64,000 nucleotides of DNA. Origin: Peribacillus simplex. GTDB lineage: Bacteria > Bacillota > Bacilli > Bacillales > DSM-1321. Shown here in pieces: positions 25,018-34,706 of this stretch (position 1 is the first letter of the stretch; each line of letters begins with the position of its first letter). The notes under the pieces are model-generated. The model worked only from the letters and a program-made list of their open reading frames with translations. It did no database searches and was not told the DNA's origin. The stretch lies in assembly GCF_900156045.1 (NCBI RefSeq), contig NZ_FTMX01000004.1:62001-126000 (forward strand). The letters are read 5' to 3'. The position numbers and the translations under genes are program-made.

Positions 25018-25205
25018 GTTTCAGACTGTAGACAAACTCGATGAAGATCAAGTTTGTCCACAGTTTTTACGAGGGTTTGAAAAACTTCGAACGCCGATTG
25101 GATCGTAAGGCACTCGCTTTCCACGAGCGGTCCGGGAGCCTCCTCGACGCGCTTTTCCCGCAGTAGTCTCGCACATCCGCTTCAATCGACTTTGTTTTGA
25201 AATTT
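25018..25205 (-). repeat. Degenerate Bacillus GC-rich repeat with TAGACAAACT module
   Basis: CTGTAGACAAACTCGAT…AAGTTTGTCCACAG forms an imperfect hairpin. It is followed by a GC-rich part (TTCCACGAGCGGTCCGGGAG…GTCTCGCACATCCGCTTCAA) that is the reverse-orientation, diverged form of the centre of the repeats at 8529 and 30120. The same two modules occur at 52770-52910. No transposase is associated. The rest of the 24967-25373 interval is featureless. Confidence 0.6.
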
Positions 25206-25373
25206 AGATTGAGAACTGGATTGTTTTAGGAGTCGTCACAAAATTGCAGCAAAAAAGATATGTATGCCACATACTAACAGAAAGCAGTTTTATTAAGTAG
25301 GTGACACATGATGCAGAAGAATATGACAACCCCTCTTTGACATAACATTAAGGAAAAAGATAAGGGTGTGACA

Positions 25374-25598
25374 ATGCTGAGTAGGAAGAAAAACGACCAA
25401 ATCGTTATTTATATAATTAAAGGCTCAACAATTAAAAGGTTTTTAATCCTAGATCTAATTATTGGATCAGGAATTTTTTATGTGGTCAAGTTCATTTCTT
25501 CAAGCGTATTAATAGCGAGTGCGAGCAGTTTTATTGGAACAGAAGGAATTAAAAAGGCACCAAAAGTTCTAAAAAATGCAATTGGATTAATAACCTAA
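25374..25598 (+). CDS. Small hypothetical membrane protein
   Basis: 74 residues with one clear hydrophobic helix (about residues 23-45, FLILDLIIGSGIFYVVKFIS) and a second weaker one (SVLIASASSFIGTEG). The termini are basic. ATG 25374 is chosen over GTG 25368 because AAGGG at 25362-25366 is then a normal RBS. Monocistronic; function unknown. Confidence 0.5.
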   Translation: MLSRKKNDQIVIYIIKGSTIKRFLILDLIIGSGIFYVVKFISSSVLIASASSFIGTEGIKKAPKVLKNAIGLIT

Positions 25599-25883
25599 GG
25601 CCTGGAAATTGGGAATGAATCCTGACCTTACTAGTTGCATATTCGAAAAATAAGGATGTAAGTTAATGGGGTTTGAATCAGATAGAAGGAACTGGATTTC
25701 ATGAATGATTTTGAATTTATCAAAGCTGCCAAGAAAATTCACAGCAAATTGCCATTTAAATATAGTTCAATATGATCGACCTTAAGATTAGTCAAACTGG
25801 ATTTAAACAGATTGTGTGTAGGATGAAATGGGCAGTTACGAACGTATACATCTATAATGATTCATATTAATTAGGAGGGAATC

Positions 25884-26948
25884 ATGACAAAGCCTCAAAA
25901 AGTGAAACCTTATTTAACTACACGTAGTTTGCTGCCTGAAAATCAGGAAACACCGATTCAATTCATCAATAATGATAGTATGGAAAACCAATTATTTTAT
26001 AGAAGGAACCATTTTTCTTATCCGACTCTTACTTATTCAAACTATTGGCTCCCTATAAATGGGTTAGTATCCGTTCCTTTACTTCTGTCAATGCAAGATA
26101 TTCTTCAATACCCATCAAAAACGCTGGAAGTTGTCCTTGAATGCTCGGGAGACAAGCGTAATCTATTCGAACCTAAAATATTTGGGGAACAATGGGGAAA
26201 GGGAGCCATTAGCCAAGGGAGGTGGAAAGGTGTACCATTAAGGACCTTACTTGAACTATCTGGACTAGGTGAAGGGGCTAAAGAAGTTGTCGTGGAGGGT
26301 TATGATTATGGAAATAGGACCGATCTAGAAGAGGTTTACACCTACACCAGGAGTTTGCCTATCGAGAAAGCACTGCATCCGGATACCATTGTCGCATATG
26401 AGTATAATAATCGGCCGATTCCTTTTAAACATGGTTATCCACTGAGGTTAATAGTTCCACAGTGGTATGCAATGGCATCTGTTAAGTGGATAAAGCAGAT
26501 AATTGTTATTAATTCAAAATTCAATGGGCCCTTTCAAACAATTGATTATGTGTATTATCCAAATGAAGACAATGATCAAAATGCATTTCCAGTCACTACA
26601 ATAAACATCAATTCGACTATCCAAAAACCGCTGGATATGGACATTATAAATACTGGCAAGCATGTAATAAAAGGGATTGCATGGACAGGAAAAGGAGTTA
26701 TTACAAAGGTGGAAATTAGTATAGATGATGGCTATACATGGAGAAAAGCTGATATATTACCTTTTAAGAATATTGGTTATGGATGGGTTAGCTGGTCATT
26801 CGAATGGACTATATTAGAAAAAGGTGGGTATACGATTAAATCCAGGGCAACAGATTCATTTGGTCAAATTCAACCTAATTTACCTTTTTGGAATAAAAAA
26901 GGTTATGGGTATAATGCCATTGAGAAAATTAAGGTTAAGGTAGAATAA
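25884..26948 (+). CDS. Sulfite-oxidase-like molybdopterin oxidoreductase
   Basis: 354 residues. The Moco domain (about residues 50-215) has the molybdenum-ligating cysteine in VVLECSGDKRN, then GAISQGRWKGVPLRTLLELS and PIPFKHGYPLRLIVPQWYAM, and a carboxy-terminal dimerisation domain (about 235-354; IKGIAWTGKGVITKVEISID, WVSWSFEWTILEKGGYTIKS). This is the sulfite oxidase / nitrate reductase dimer family. There is no haem domain and no signal peptide, so it would be cytosolic. RBS TAGGAGGG is 8 nt before the ATG. A YeiH-type sulfate/sulfite exporter and its LysR regulator lie 1-3 kb downstream, which fits sulfite oxidation or export (inference). Confidence 0.85.
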   Translation: MTKPQKVKPYLTTRSLLPENQETPIQFINNDSMENQLFYRRNHFSYPTLTYSNYWLPINGLVSVPLLLSMQDILQYPSKTLEVVLECSGDKRNLFEPKIFGEQWGKGAISQGRWKGVPLRTLLELSGLGEGAKEVVVEGYDYGNRTDLEEVYTYTRSLPIEKALHPDTIVAYEYNNRPIPFKHGYPLRLIVPQWYAMASVKWIKQIIVINSKFNGPFQTIDYVYYPNEDNDQNAFPVTTININSTIQKPLDMDIINTGKHVIKGIAWTGKGVITKVEISIDDGYTWRKADILPFKNIGYGWVSWSFEWTILEKGGYTIKSRATDSFGQIQPNLPFWNKKGYGYNAIEKIKVKVE

Positions 26949-27076
26949 CTTTAATTTTAATTTAAGGAAAAGAAAACGGCTGAAGAAACTTTTGTTACCC
27001 TGATAGTAGTAATCAAGTAGAAATATAAGTTATCCAATCGAGTTCAGAGATAGGAGAAAAATCAGCCCTGATTATC

Positions 27077-27118
27077 TTTTCATGGATTAAATCGATTTAT
27101 TTAATCCATGAAAAAAAT
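27077..27118 (+). terminator. Strong terminator; sole feature of a 472-bp gap
   Basis: A 16-bp perfect stem (TTTTCATGGATTAAAT and its complement) with a 6-nt loop, followed by A's, so it can act in both directions. Nothing else convincing was seen in 26949-27420. Confidence 0.75.
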
Positions 27119-27420
27119 TACAAGGAACGTAAAATATCATTAAAGAACTAAAGGATAATATAGTTCCATAATATGTTAATCGACCAACGCGTTAGGCTAG
27201 CATGGGGAAGTTGAGTAGTATATACAATACATTACAGTAACCTCCGTAATGAAAATTGACATTGTGTAACCTGCCCCGGCAGTTTCTAGTAGGGTATTGC
27301 CTGTGAATCTTATTCCTAAACAAACCATCTCAATGAGCGGATGAGTCCTTTAAAACGAATCCAGCGATGAAATGCCTTGGTATCATCAACAATATTCGTA
27401 AGGTATCATGTGATAAGGAA

Positions 27421-27603
27421 TCAAAAATAAAACGGATACTCATTTAATCCTGTGCCGAAAAGATCGAATTCAGGATTTTTTGACTGAGTTATTGGAGGGG
27501 CGTCGGATTGTTCATTAGGTGAGCTGATAGCAGCTTCACCTTCAACTGACTCTACAGAGGTTTCGTAATTCTCTTTATTCAATGGGTTATCAAGCATACT
27601 CAT
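27421..27603 (-). CDS. Small acidic, low-complexity protein
   Basis: 60 residues, starting MSMLDNPLNKENYETSVESV, rich in Ser, Glu, Asn and Pro and probably disordered, ending in an aromatic tail (FGTGLNEYPFYF). The start at 27603 follows AAGGAG by 8 nt and is preferred over 27621. No family is recognised. Its composition resembles small sporulation- or coat-associated peptides, but nothing proves that. Confidence 0.45.
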   Translation of the reverse strand: MSMLDNPLNKENYETSVESVEGEAAISSPNEQSDAPPITQSKNPEFDLFGTGLNEYPFYF

Positions 27604-28001
27604 AATCATCTCCTTTTTCATCAGATTAACGTAATTATTAATTCCCTATATATTTTAATTTTATGCTAAAAAATATGGTTATGACTGGAATGCGTTGATC
27701 CTGTTAAGACCTTGTAAGCAATCGTGTCGTGCGCGGTAATCCGTTCCAAACTCTAAGAGTTACTCCCACTTTGGAAGGTAAAATAGTTATTTCGAAAGCA
27801 ATAACTTTACTAAACACCATTAAAGACCTAAGAATTAGTTGAGCAAAACCCTCCAGATATTATTCAGAATTTCAAAAAGGAAAATTACGATTTTGCTTTG
27901 ATCCATGCATCTATAATGAGTTGGAAAAATATTCGGTTAGAACATATTCATGACGTCATATATGTATTGCAGTGGGTAAAAATCCACCTTTTTATTCTTT
28001 G
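27604..28001. other. 398-bp interval with a possible gene vestige
   Basis: No gene with a start and RBS. A frame open from 27833 to a stop at 28005 reads ELVEQNPPDIIQNFKKENYD, then LIHASIMSWKNIRLEHIHDV. It looks protein-like but has no start codon. It may be the tail of a lost gene of unknown family. Confidence 0.35.
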
Positions 28002-29042
28002 TTAAAGACTAATATACGTTAGTGATGATAAAAGTAATGATGTAATAATAATGGCAATAAGTGGCCGTATTGCTTTGGTACGTAATTCTTTCAAGCTAAT
28101 ATTTAATCCTAATCCGGTCATTGACATTGTTAACATAAATGATGTGAAGTCTGCAATATCAGACATCACTTTTTGTGATACCATTACCTTATTACCAATG
28201 ATATAGCTTCCCACAAAACTCATAACGATAAAGCCAATTAAAAACCATGGAAACTCGAATCTTGCCTCCCCTTCTATTTTTCCTTTCTTTTTCATCCAAA
28301 GCATGAGGATAAAGCAAACCGGAATTAATAGGAATACTCGTGTAAGTTTGGCAAGTAATGCGTGAGCAAGAGCATCCTGGCCTGCCGGGGCAGCAGCTAA
28401 AGCAACATGGCCTATCTCATGTAGGCTGATTCCAACCCAATTTCCGTAGTTCATAGGACCAATAGATAAAAAAGGATATATTAACGTATAGATAATTGAA
28501 AACACTGTGCCGACTAATGCGATGATGCCTACTCCCATAGCCGTATCTTCATCTTTTGCTTTGATAATTGGCGATACGGCCGCGATGGCAGCCGCACCAC
28601 AAATGCCTGTGCCGACACTTAATAATAAAGAAAGATTAAAATCTGCCTTCAGCCATTTTGCAATGATCATAAGAATAACAATTGAAAAAATGATCGTTAT
28701 TGTCCCTCTTAGCAATAGAGGGAAACCCTGATGAAATATCACAATCATGTTAAGCTTTAATCCATAAAGTATGATGGCAAATCTCAATAGTTTTTTTGAT
28801 GAAAATTGAATACCAGTACGTAATTTTTCCGGATATCCAAAAACCTGTCTATAGACCACAGCTAGTAAAATGGCACACGCAAGAGGTCCAATATGATTTA
28901 GACCTGGCAACGCTGCCAAAATAAAACCTAATACGGCGATGATGAATGTAAAACCAATTCCAGAAATCAAAGAAACATTTAGCTTTTTTGCCGCTTTTTT
29001 CTGCTCATTTGGACTGGGAGTTATTAACGCTTTTTGTTCCAA
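28002..29042 (-). CDS. YeiH/YadS-type putative sulfate (sulfite) exporter
   Basis: A 346-residue integral membrane protein with about ten helices (FIIAVLGFILAALPGLNHIG, YGLKLNMIVIFHQGFPLLLR). It has the family signatures GTGICGAAAIAAVSPIIKAK, ISLHEIGHVALAAAPAG and MTGLGLNISLKELRTKAIRP. The family is linked to export of sulfate or sulfite and related anions. The TTG start is supported by AAGGGGTTG 9 nt upstream. It is divergent from a LysR gene, the usual arrangement (yeiE-yeiH). A sulfite-oxidase-like gene nearby supports a role in sulfite handling. Confidence 0.88.
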   Translation of the reverse strand: MEQKALITPSPNEQKKAAKKLNVSLISGIGFTFIIAVLGFILAALPGLNHIGPLACAILLAVVYRQVFGYPEKLRTGIQFSSKKLLRFAIILYGLKLNMIVIFHQGFPLLLRGTITIIFSIVILMIIAKWLKADFNLSLLLSVGTGICGAAAIAAVSPIIKAKDEDTAMGVGIIALVGTVFSIIYTLIYPFLSIGPMNYGNWVGISLHEIGHVALAAAPAGQDALAHALLAKLTRVFLLIPVCFILMLWMKKKGKIEGEARFEFPWFLIGFIVMSFVGSYIIGNKVMVSQKVMSDIADFTSFMLTMSMTGLGLNISLKELRTKAIRPLIAIIITSLLLSSLTYISL

Positions 29043-29114
29043 TGTTTTTCAACCCCTTATTGGATTATTTGTAATTTATCGTAACTAATGATTTACAATA
29101 AGGAAAATAAATGA

Positions 29115-29132
29115 TTATTATAGTCATAATAA
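29115..29132. promoter_or_regulatory. Candidate LysR operator
   Basis: TTATTAT-AGTC-ATAATAA is a 7-bp inverted repeat containing the T-N11-A pattern of LysR sites. It lies in the 118-bp space between the divergent exporter and LysR genes, about 30 bp before the LysR start. Confidence 0.5.
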
Positions 29133-29160
29133 GTAAATAAGATAGTTAGAAGGGGAACAT

Positions 29161-30057
29161 ATGGATCAACTATTATCTGTATTTATATCTGTAGCTGATA
29201 AAAGAAACTTTTCCAGAGCAGCGGAAGAGCTTCATATGACTCAGCCTGCAGTCAGCCAGCAAATTCAACAATTGGAAAAACATATAGGTTCGAAGCTGCT
29301 TCTGCGAACAAATAAATCTGTCCAGCTAACTAAAGCAGGGGAAATAGTCTATTTACATGCTAAAGAAATAACAGGTTTGTATAAACGAATGTCCATGTTA
29401 GTGAATGAATTAAATAACGAGCCAACAGGACCATTAAAAATTGGTGCCAGCTATACCTTTGGAGAGTATGTATTACCACATATACTTGCAAGAATGAATA
29501 ACCTATTTCCTAATATCTTCCCTTCGGTACAGATTGGCAACACAAGGGATATTGCCAAAGCAATCACAAGTCATGAGATCGATGTAGGAATTGTAGAGGG
29601 GGAAATTTCTCTTAGAAATATATATATAAAATCCGTTTCCACCGACCAAATGTATATCGTGGCAGGGGGTAAATATCCAATTTATTTCAATAAGGAAGTT
29701 TCACTAAGACAGGTAGAACAAGAGAATTGGATTGTCCGTGAAAAAGGTTCTGGTACAAGAGAGGCAACAGAAACATTATTTCAATCTTTACAAATTCGTC
29801 CTACCAAGCTAATGGAGTTCGGCAGTACACAACTTATAAAAGAAGCAGTTGAAGCCGGGCTTGGCATTAGTTACTTATCTGAACTTGCTGTTAAAAAAGA
29901 AAGAATGCTTGGTACCATTCAAGTATTAAATGTCAAAGGGACACCGATAAAAAGAAATTTTTCAGTTATAACAGAATCTGTGGAATTGCATACGAAATCT
30001 ATGAACTTATTTATTGAGTTAATAGAAAATTATCTAAAGAACCAATTATTGCAATAG
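29161..30057 (+). CDS. LysR family regulator (CysL/YeiE-like)
   Basis: 298 residues. The N-terminal HTH (SVFISVADKRNFSRAAEELH, MTQPAVSQQIQQLEKHIGSK) precedes a periplasmic-binding-protein-like sensor domain (from about residue 90; GPLKIGASYTFGEYVLPHIL, later EAVEAGLGISYLSELAVKK). It belongs to the CysL/YeiE group, whose members control sulfite reduction or sulfite tolerance genes. RBS AGAAGGGG lies 5 nt before the ATG. It most likely activates the divergent YeiH-type exporter gene in response to sulfite or a related anion. Confidence 0.88.
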   Translation: MDQLLSVFISVADKRNFSRAAEELHMTQPAVSQQIQQLEKHIGSKLLLRTNKSVQLTKAGEIVYLHAKEITGLYKRMSMLVNELNNEPTGPLKIGASYTFGEYVLPHILARMNNLFPNIFPSVQIGNTRDIAKAITSHEIDVGIVEGEISLRNIYIKSVSTDQMYIVAGGKYPIYFNKEVSLRQVEQENWIVREKGSGTREATETLFQSLQIRPTKLMEFGSTQLIKEAVEAGLGISYLSELAVKKERMLGTIQVLNVKGTPIKRNFSVITESVELHTKSMNLFIELIENYLKNQLLQ

Positions 30058-30078
30058 CACTATTTTATAAATTAATCA

Positions 30079-30115
30079 AAAAAGACAAAGCTCTTTACTA
30101 GGGCTTTGTCTTTTT
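30079..30115 (+). terminator. Rho-independent terminator of the LysR gene
   Basis: AAAAAGACAAAGC pairs with GCTTTGTCTTTTT (13 bp). The repeat element at 30120 begins 5 bp beyond it. Confidence 0.85.
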
Positions 30116-30119
30116 ATTT

Positions 30120-30337
30120 GGCTCTTTTCGTAAAGATGTTGTTTTTAAAACGAAACGATTTAAGGTTGATTGGAGCGCAAGTGCGAGACTCCTGCGGGAG
30201 CAGCGGGACAGGTGAGACCCCACAGGCGTTTACGCCGAGGAGGCTCACCGCCCGCCCCGCGGAAAGCGAGCATCTGGAGGGGAAATCAACCACACCGCTT
30301 TACTTGGTAAATAGCAAAAAAGTATGCGAAAACAGCC
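30120..30337. mobile_element. 218-bp MITE-like repeat, copy 2
   Basis: Nearly identical to 8529-8748 along its whole length, with terminal inverted repeats GGCTCTTTTCG / CGAAAACAGCC (one mismatch, at the fifth base, against 11/11 in copy 1). It is inserted immediately 3' of a terminator. High identity of two copies 21 kb apart suggests recent mobility or gene conversion. Confidence 0.75.
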
Positions 30338-30411
30338 TTTATTTAGAAGTTGATGCAGAGATCATAAAGTAGCCCTCCTGTAATCTTGAATTTCCTTCTT
30401 GATATTATTAA

Positions 30412-30468
30412 TACTTACATACAAATTAAAATCTTTAATTTTATTTAATTATTATTTATGAGTATACT
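30412..30468 (+). promoter_or_regulatory. Regulon promoter A (acyl-CoA ligase)
   Basis: TACTTA (30412-30417), then the dyad ATTAAAATCTTTAAT (30425-30439), 23 nt, then the -10 TATACT (30463-30468). There is no good -35, which indicates activator dependence. One of seven sites with identical spacing. Confidence 0.7.
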
Positions 30469-30549
30469 TAAAATGTAATAATATTTAAAAAATTCAAAAT
30501 AGTAGGTATTCAAAGCCTCCTATGTGAGAAAAGGGGTGGAATTCATTTA

Positions 30550-32064
30550 ATGGGCTATAACTTAAACGAAAATCTAAAAAGAAGCGCAAGTAATTTCCCA
30601 GAAAGTATCGCTTATATCTTTAGAGATAAAAGTGATACTTATCAAGAATTAAATCAGAAGGTGGATCGATTTGCTGCTGGTCTGTTTGTACATGGAATTA
30701 GGAAGGGAGATGGAGTGGCTCTTATTTTAGGAAATAGCCCTGAATTTCTCATTGCGTTCTACGGCATTTTACGGCTTGGTGCATTCGTTGTTCCGATTAA
30801 CCCTTTGTATACCCAAGGGGAAATCAACTACTTTTTAGACAATAGTCAAGCCAAAGCGGTCATTGCTCATGTATCTGTAGAACCGAAGTTATCAGAAGTA
30901 AAAAAGCAATTGGAAAATCTGAAGCTTGTGGTTTATACCGAAGCCAATGATCAGGAATCGACATGGGAGCATCTCATGGAAACAAGCATTAATGTTTACG
31001 AAAGCCCTTACATTGATGAGGAAGACCTTGCAGTCATTCTATACACATCAGGAACAACCGGGAAACCAAAGGGTGCAATGTTAACGCATCGGAATTTGGG
31101 TTCAAATGCGGACTCCATTTCAAAATTACTGGAACTCGATGTTAATGATCGTATCGTAGCTGTTCTGCCAATGTTCCATGTATTCTGTATGACAGTTTGT
31201 CTGAATGCGCCAATTGCTTGTGGGGCAACAGTCCTGATTCAGCCTAAATTCAGCCCTCATGACGTGGTCAGCACCATTCGAGAAAAAAAAGCAACCGTGT
31301 TTGCTGGAGTACCTACGATGTACAGTTTTATCAACCAATTGCCTGAAGCGATCGCGGAGGATTGCCAATCTATCCGCATGTGTATCTCTGGAGGTGCCTC
31401 GATTCCGGCAGAGCTGCTGCATAAATTTGAAAACAAGTTTAATGTTTCTATCTTGGAAGGATATGGGCTTTCGGAAACTGCCCCTCTCGTCGCTATTAAT
31501 CCTTTAAAAGGGACTCGCAAACCAGGTTCTATCGGCTTGAATATTCCAGCTGTCCAAAGCAAAGTTGTAGATGAGTTCGGAAAAGAATTGCCGAGAGGAG
31601 AAGTCGGAGAATTAGTTGTTCAAGGGCCAAATGTAATGAAGGGATATTTGGGGATGCCGGAAGCTACTTCAGCTGCTTTTAATGACGGGTGGTTTTACAC
31701 TGGTGATCTCGCAACAATGGATGAAGAAGGATACATCTATATTGTTGACCGAAAGAAGGACATTATTATTGTTGGAGGTTACAATGTATATCCTCGTGAA
31801 GTGGAGGAAGTCCTGTATCAACATCCTGCTGTGGTAGAGGCGGCCGTAATCGGAATTCCAGATGGGGATTACGGAGAAAGCGTTAAAGCTTTTGTCGCAG
31901 TTAAGGATGAGCAGATCACCATGAATGACATTATTCAATTCTGTCAGGATAAGCTGGTGAAATACAAGCTTCCTAAACGAGTGGAATTCTTTAAAGAGCT
32001 GCCTAAGAACTCAACAGGGAAGATTTTGCGCAGAGAGTTAAGAGAATTGACTGAAGTGAAGTAA
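30550..32064 (+). CDS. Acyl-CoA ligase (long-chain fatty-acid-CoA ligase type)
   Basis: A 504-residue AMP-forming ligase that activates a carboxylic acid to its CoA thioester. Motifs: AVILYTSGTTGKPKGAMLTH (P-loop-like A3), LEGYGLSETAPLVAINP (A5), GWFYTGDLATMDEEGYIYIV (A7), DRKKDIIIVGGYNVYPREVE (A8) and the catalytic lysine in PKNSTGKILRREL (A10). It resembles the LcfB/FadD group, but its acid substrate cannot be fixed. It is the first gene of region 2, with regulon promoter A upstream, and is followed 33 bp later by a TauD-type dioxygenase, so it is probably co-transcribed with TauD1 and MFS1. Confidence 0.9.
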   Translation: MGYNLNENLKRSASNFPESIAYIFRDKSDTYQELNQKVDRFAAGLFVHGIRKGDGVALILGNSPEFLIAFYGILRLGAFVVPINPLYTQGEINYFLDNSQAKAVIAHVSVEPKLSEVKKQLENLKLVVYTEANDQESTWEHLMETSINVYESPYIDEEDLAVILYTSGTTGKPKGAMLTHRNLGSNADSISKLLELDVNDRIVAVLPMFHVFCMTVCLNAPIACGATVLIQPKFSPHDVVSTIREKKATVFAGVPTMYSFINQLPEAIAEDCQSIRMCISGGASIPAELLHKFENKFNVSILEGYGLSETAPLVAINPLKGTRKPGSIGLNIPAVQSKVVDEFGKELPRGEVGELVVQGPNVMKGYLGMPEATSAAFNDGWFYTGDLATMDEEGYIYIVDRKKDIIIVGGYNVYPREVEEVLYQHPAVVEAAVIGIPDGDYGESVKAFVAVKDEQITMNDIIQFCQDKLVKYKLPKRVEFFKELPKNSTGKILRRELRELTEVK

Positions 32065-32097
32065 GAAATGAACCAACTTATTAAAGGGGGATTAACT

Positions 32098-33153
32098 ATG
32101 TCAACCATTTTAAAGGAAAAAGTTAAAGGGCAAGTTGCGTGGAAAGGCACTGACCTGGCTAAAGATGATTCATGGGTTTATCATTTGTCTGAAAAAACGA
32201 TTGCCTCGCTTGAGAACGCTTTAGTGCATGTTAAACAAAAGGGTTTAAAAGCACCTGATTTTAACAAAGAAGATTTTCCGATTCCTGATATTTATGAAGA
32301 AATCGTTTACTTTGTTGAAGAGCTGGAGAATGGGAGAGGGTTTCTATTAATTCGTGGATTACCCATTGAAAGGTATACAGATGAAGAAGTCAGCATCATT
32401 TACTGGGGTCTCGGACTTCACATGGGCATTCCGGTTTCGCAAAACGCAAATGGTGACCTCTTAGGGCACGTCAAAGATCAAGGTTTTAGCTTAGAAAATT
32501 CTAATGTGCGTGGTTACCAAACGAAACTGCATCTTCCATTTCATGCTGATGGATCTGATGTTGTTGGATTATTAAGCCTGCGAAAAGGGAAATCTGGAGG
32601 TCACAGCAGTATCATCAGTTCGATGACTGTTTACAATGAAATTCTGGAGAAGAACCCGGAATATCTAGGAGTTCTCTGTCGTCCATTTTACTTTGATCGT
32701 CGTGGGGAGGAAGCGCCGGGAGAACCTCCAGTATTTACATCATCAATCTTTAATTATTATGAAGGAAAACTGAGCTGTAGATATGTCCGTTTATTTATCG
32801 AATCAGCCCAAGCAAAAACAGGCATCCAATTGTCAAAAGTGGAAATTGAAGCATTAGACTTACTGGATTCACTCCTTCATGATGAGAATTTACATTATAA
32901 CATGATGTTGGAGCCAGGTGATATGCAGTTCGTCAATAATTATACGATTCTTCACTCACGTACTCAATACGAAGACTATGAAGAGCCGGAACGCAAACGG
33001 CATCTTTTAAGATTATGGTTAACGATGCCAAATGGCCGGGAAATTTCCCCGGAATTCGCGATGTTTATTGATGAAAATACGGGTAAACCAGGTCGCGGCG
33101 GCGTACCGCAACGTAAAACAACATCTGGCGGTATTGTAGAAACCCTGAATTGA
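32098..33153 (+). CDS. TauD/TfdA family Fe(II)/2-oxoglutarate dioxygenase, paralogue 1
   Basis: A 351-residue dioxygenase that should oxidise a substrate with Fe(II), O2 and 2-oxoglutarate. The Fe triad is visible: H149 and D151 in LPFHADGSD, and H286 in TILHSRT. The 2-oxoglutarate-binding arginine lies in RKRHLLRLWL. NGRGFLLIRGLPI and LEPGDMQFVNNY are further family features. ATG 32098 (RBS AAGGGGG) is preferred over 32068. Two close paralogues occur at 34707 and 38210, all sharing the opening ILKEK..G..AWKG. Substrate unknown; relatives act on taurine, phenoxyacids, carnitine-like and other acids. Confidence 0.88.
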   Translation: MSTILKEKVKGQVAWKGTDLAKDDSWVYHLSEKTIASLENALVHVKQKGLKAPDFNKEDFPIPDIYEEIVYFVEELENGRGFLLIRGLPIERYTDEEVSIIYWGLGLHMGIPVSQNANGDLLGHVKDQGFSLENSNVRGYQTKLHLPFHADGSDVVGLLSLRKGKSGGHSSIISSMTVYNEILEKNPEYLGVLCRPFYFDRRGEEAPGEPPVFTSSIFNYYEGKLSCRYVRLFIESAQAKTGIQLSKVEIEALDLLDSLLHDENLHYNMMLEPGDMQFVNNYTILHSRTQYEDYEEPERKRHLLRLWLTMPNGREISPEFAMFIDENTGKPGRGGVPQRKTTSGGIVETLN

Positions 33154-33246
33154 TTTTTTATAAAACGTATAGTGAGAACGAGTGGGAACACCTTTTCAGA
33201 GGTCAGAAAAAGGTGTTCCTTATATAGGAAAACGTGGGGGATTTAC

Positions 33247-34539
33247 ATGACAAGCACTCCAAAATATTCTTGGATTATCTTATTATTTCTAGTTCTTAGT
33301 GGGATGATCAACCAAGTGGATAAAATAATCATTGGTTTGGTTTCCGTTCCTTTAATGAAAGAGTTACATTTAAGTCCTTCGCAATGGGGAGTCGTAGGAA
33401 GTTCTTTCTTTTGGTTCTTTACCTTCTCCTCTATTATTCTTGGCGGCATGGCCGATTCGAAAAACACGAAAAAAATGTTAACATGGATGTCGTTGATTTG
33501 GTTGATAGTTCAATTTCTCACCCCTTTCGTTAGCAGTTTGTCTATGCTTTTGTTAACCAGAATGATTTTGGGAGCTGGTGAAGGTCCTGCACCCGCTCTA
33601 TCCACGGCAATCATGGGAAAGTGGTTCCCGAAACATAGGCACGGCATCGGCTTTGGTGCGGTTCTATTAGGAACGACAGGGGGATCTGCGATCGCTTCAC
33701 CATTATTAATCTCCTTGATTGATCATTATGGATGGAGATCTGCATTTATAGCGATGGGGATTCTGGGACTGATCGTGCTGGTTTTATGGATGATTTTCGG
33801 TAAAGAAAGTCCTCAGGAAATCGGCTGGCCGTCGATACAGCAAAAGGAGCAGCAATCATCGAGCCTCTCTAGAGTTTCTTGGAGTCAGTTTCTTCCGCAT
33901 CTATTATCTAAAAATTTTATTCTAATCGTTTTGTGCGGGGGGTGTGCCTATTGGTTATTGTCCGTACAAGCGGTATGGCTTCCAGCCTATTTTACCAAAA
34001 TTCAACATTTTAATGGTCAAACACTAAAATTAGCCGTGTCTTTACCTTTTCTTTTTGCAGCCTTTTTCCAATTAGGATTTGCCATTCTATCAGATAGGCT
34101 CTATCGTAAAACCAGAGATATTCGTAAAGCACGAATAAATCTTGCCGGTATAACGATGATGTTATCCGCTCTATGCTTATACTTAGCAAATGCCGCGAAT
34201 TCCACGGCGATGTCCATATTGTTCTTCACCCTTGCCCCGGGATTTGCGTATGTCATTCTTTCACTCGCACCCGCAATGTTGATGGAGTTTTTTTCTCCCC
34301 AGAATATTGGAAAGGCACAAGGGACGTTCATTGCACTTGCGAGTACTACAAGTATTATTGCTCCACTCGTATTTGGCTATCTTATTCAAAATGCAGCGAC
34401 TGAGGCTATCGGATACGGATATGCATTTAAAGCCTCTTCTTTAGGGATGCTCATTATCGGATTATTGTTTTGGATCGGTGTACGTCCCGCAAAGGAAAGC
34501 CACACAATAATTGAAACAGATGAGCAAGTGAGTATTTAA
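33247..34539 (+). CDS. MFS transporter (anion:cation symporter type), paralogue 1
   Basis: About 430 residues, 12 helices. It starts MTSTPKYSWIILLFLVLSGM, then INQVDKIIIGLVSVPLM, FFWFFTFSSIILGGMADSKN (loop 2-3 motif) and GAGEGPAPALSTAIMGKWFP, the signature of the ACS family of organic-anion importers. ATG 33247 with GTGGGGG upstream is the start that matches paralogue 2 (39382); the ORF start at 33172 has no RBS. It follows TauD1 by 93 bp, and the TauD-MFS pair recurs at 38210-40671. It probably imports the acid substrate of the pathway. Confidence 0.88.
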   Translation: MTSTPKYSWIILLFLVLSGMINQVDKIIIGLVSVPLMKELHLSPSQWGVVGSSFFWFFTFSSIILGGMADSKNTKKMLTWMSLIWLIVQFLTPFVSSLSMLLLTRMILGAGEGPAPALSTAIMGKWFPKHRHGIGFGAVLLGTTGGSAIASPLLISLIDHYGWRSAFIAMGILGLIVLVLWMIFGKESPQEIGWPSIQQKEQQSSSLSRVSWSQFLPHLLSKNFILIVLCGGCAYWLLSVQAVWLPAYFTKIQHFNGQTLKLAVSLPFLFAAFFQLGFAILSDRLYRKTRDIRKARINLAGITMMLSALCLYLANAANSTAMSILFFTLAPGFAYVILSLAPAMLMEFFSPQNIGKAQGTFIALASTTSIIAPLVFGYLIQNAATEAIGYGYAFKASSLGMLIIGLLFWIGVRPAKESHTIIETDEQVSI

Positions 34540-34706
34540 GGGATATAATCGTAGATTGAAAGATTCTTAGTAAGATAATATTAATCTAACTTAATTATAA
34601 GTTACAGATGTTGATTTCATTTTATTAATAAAAGTGTACCACGACTAGTGAATTCTGAATATTCGTTCAATTATAGCGGTTTAACAAGTATAAAGGAGGA
34701 ATATGT

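Noticed and set aside
34560..34640. An eighth regulon-type site before TauD2
   Set aside because: The region is A/T-rich and partly similar (TAATATTAATCTAACTTA), but no dyad with the 23-nt spacing to a -10 could be found.
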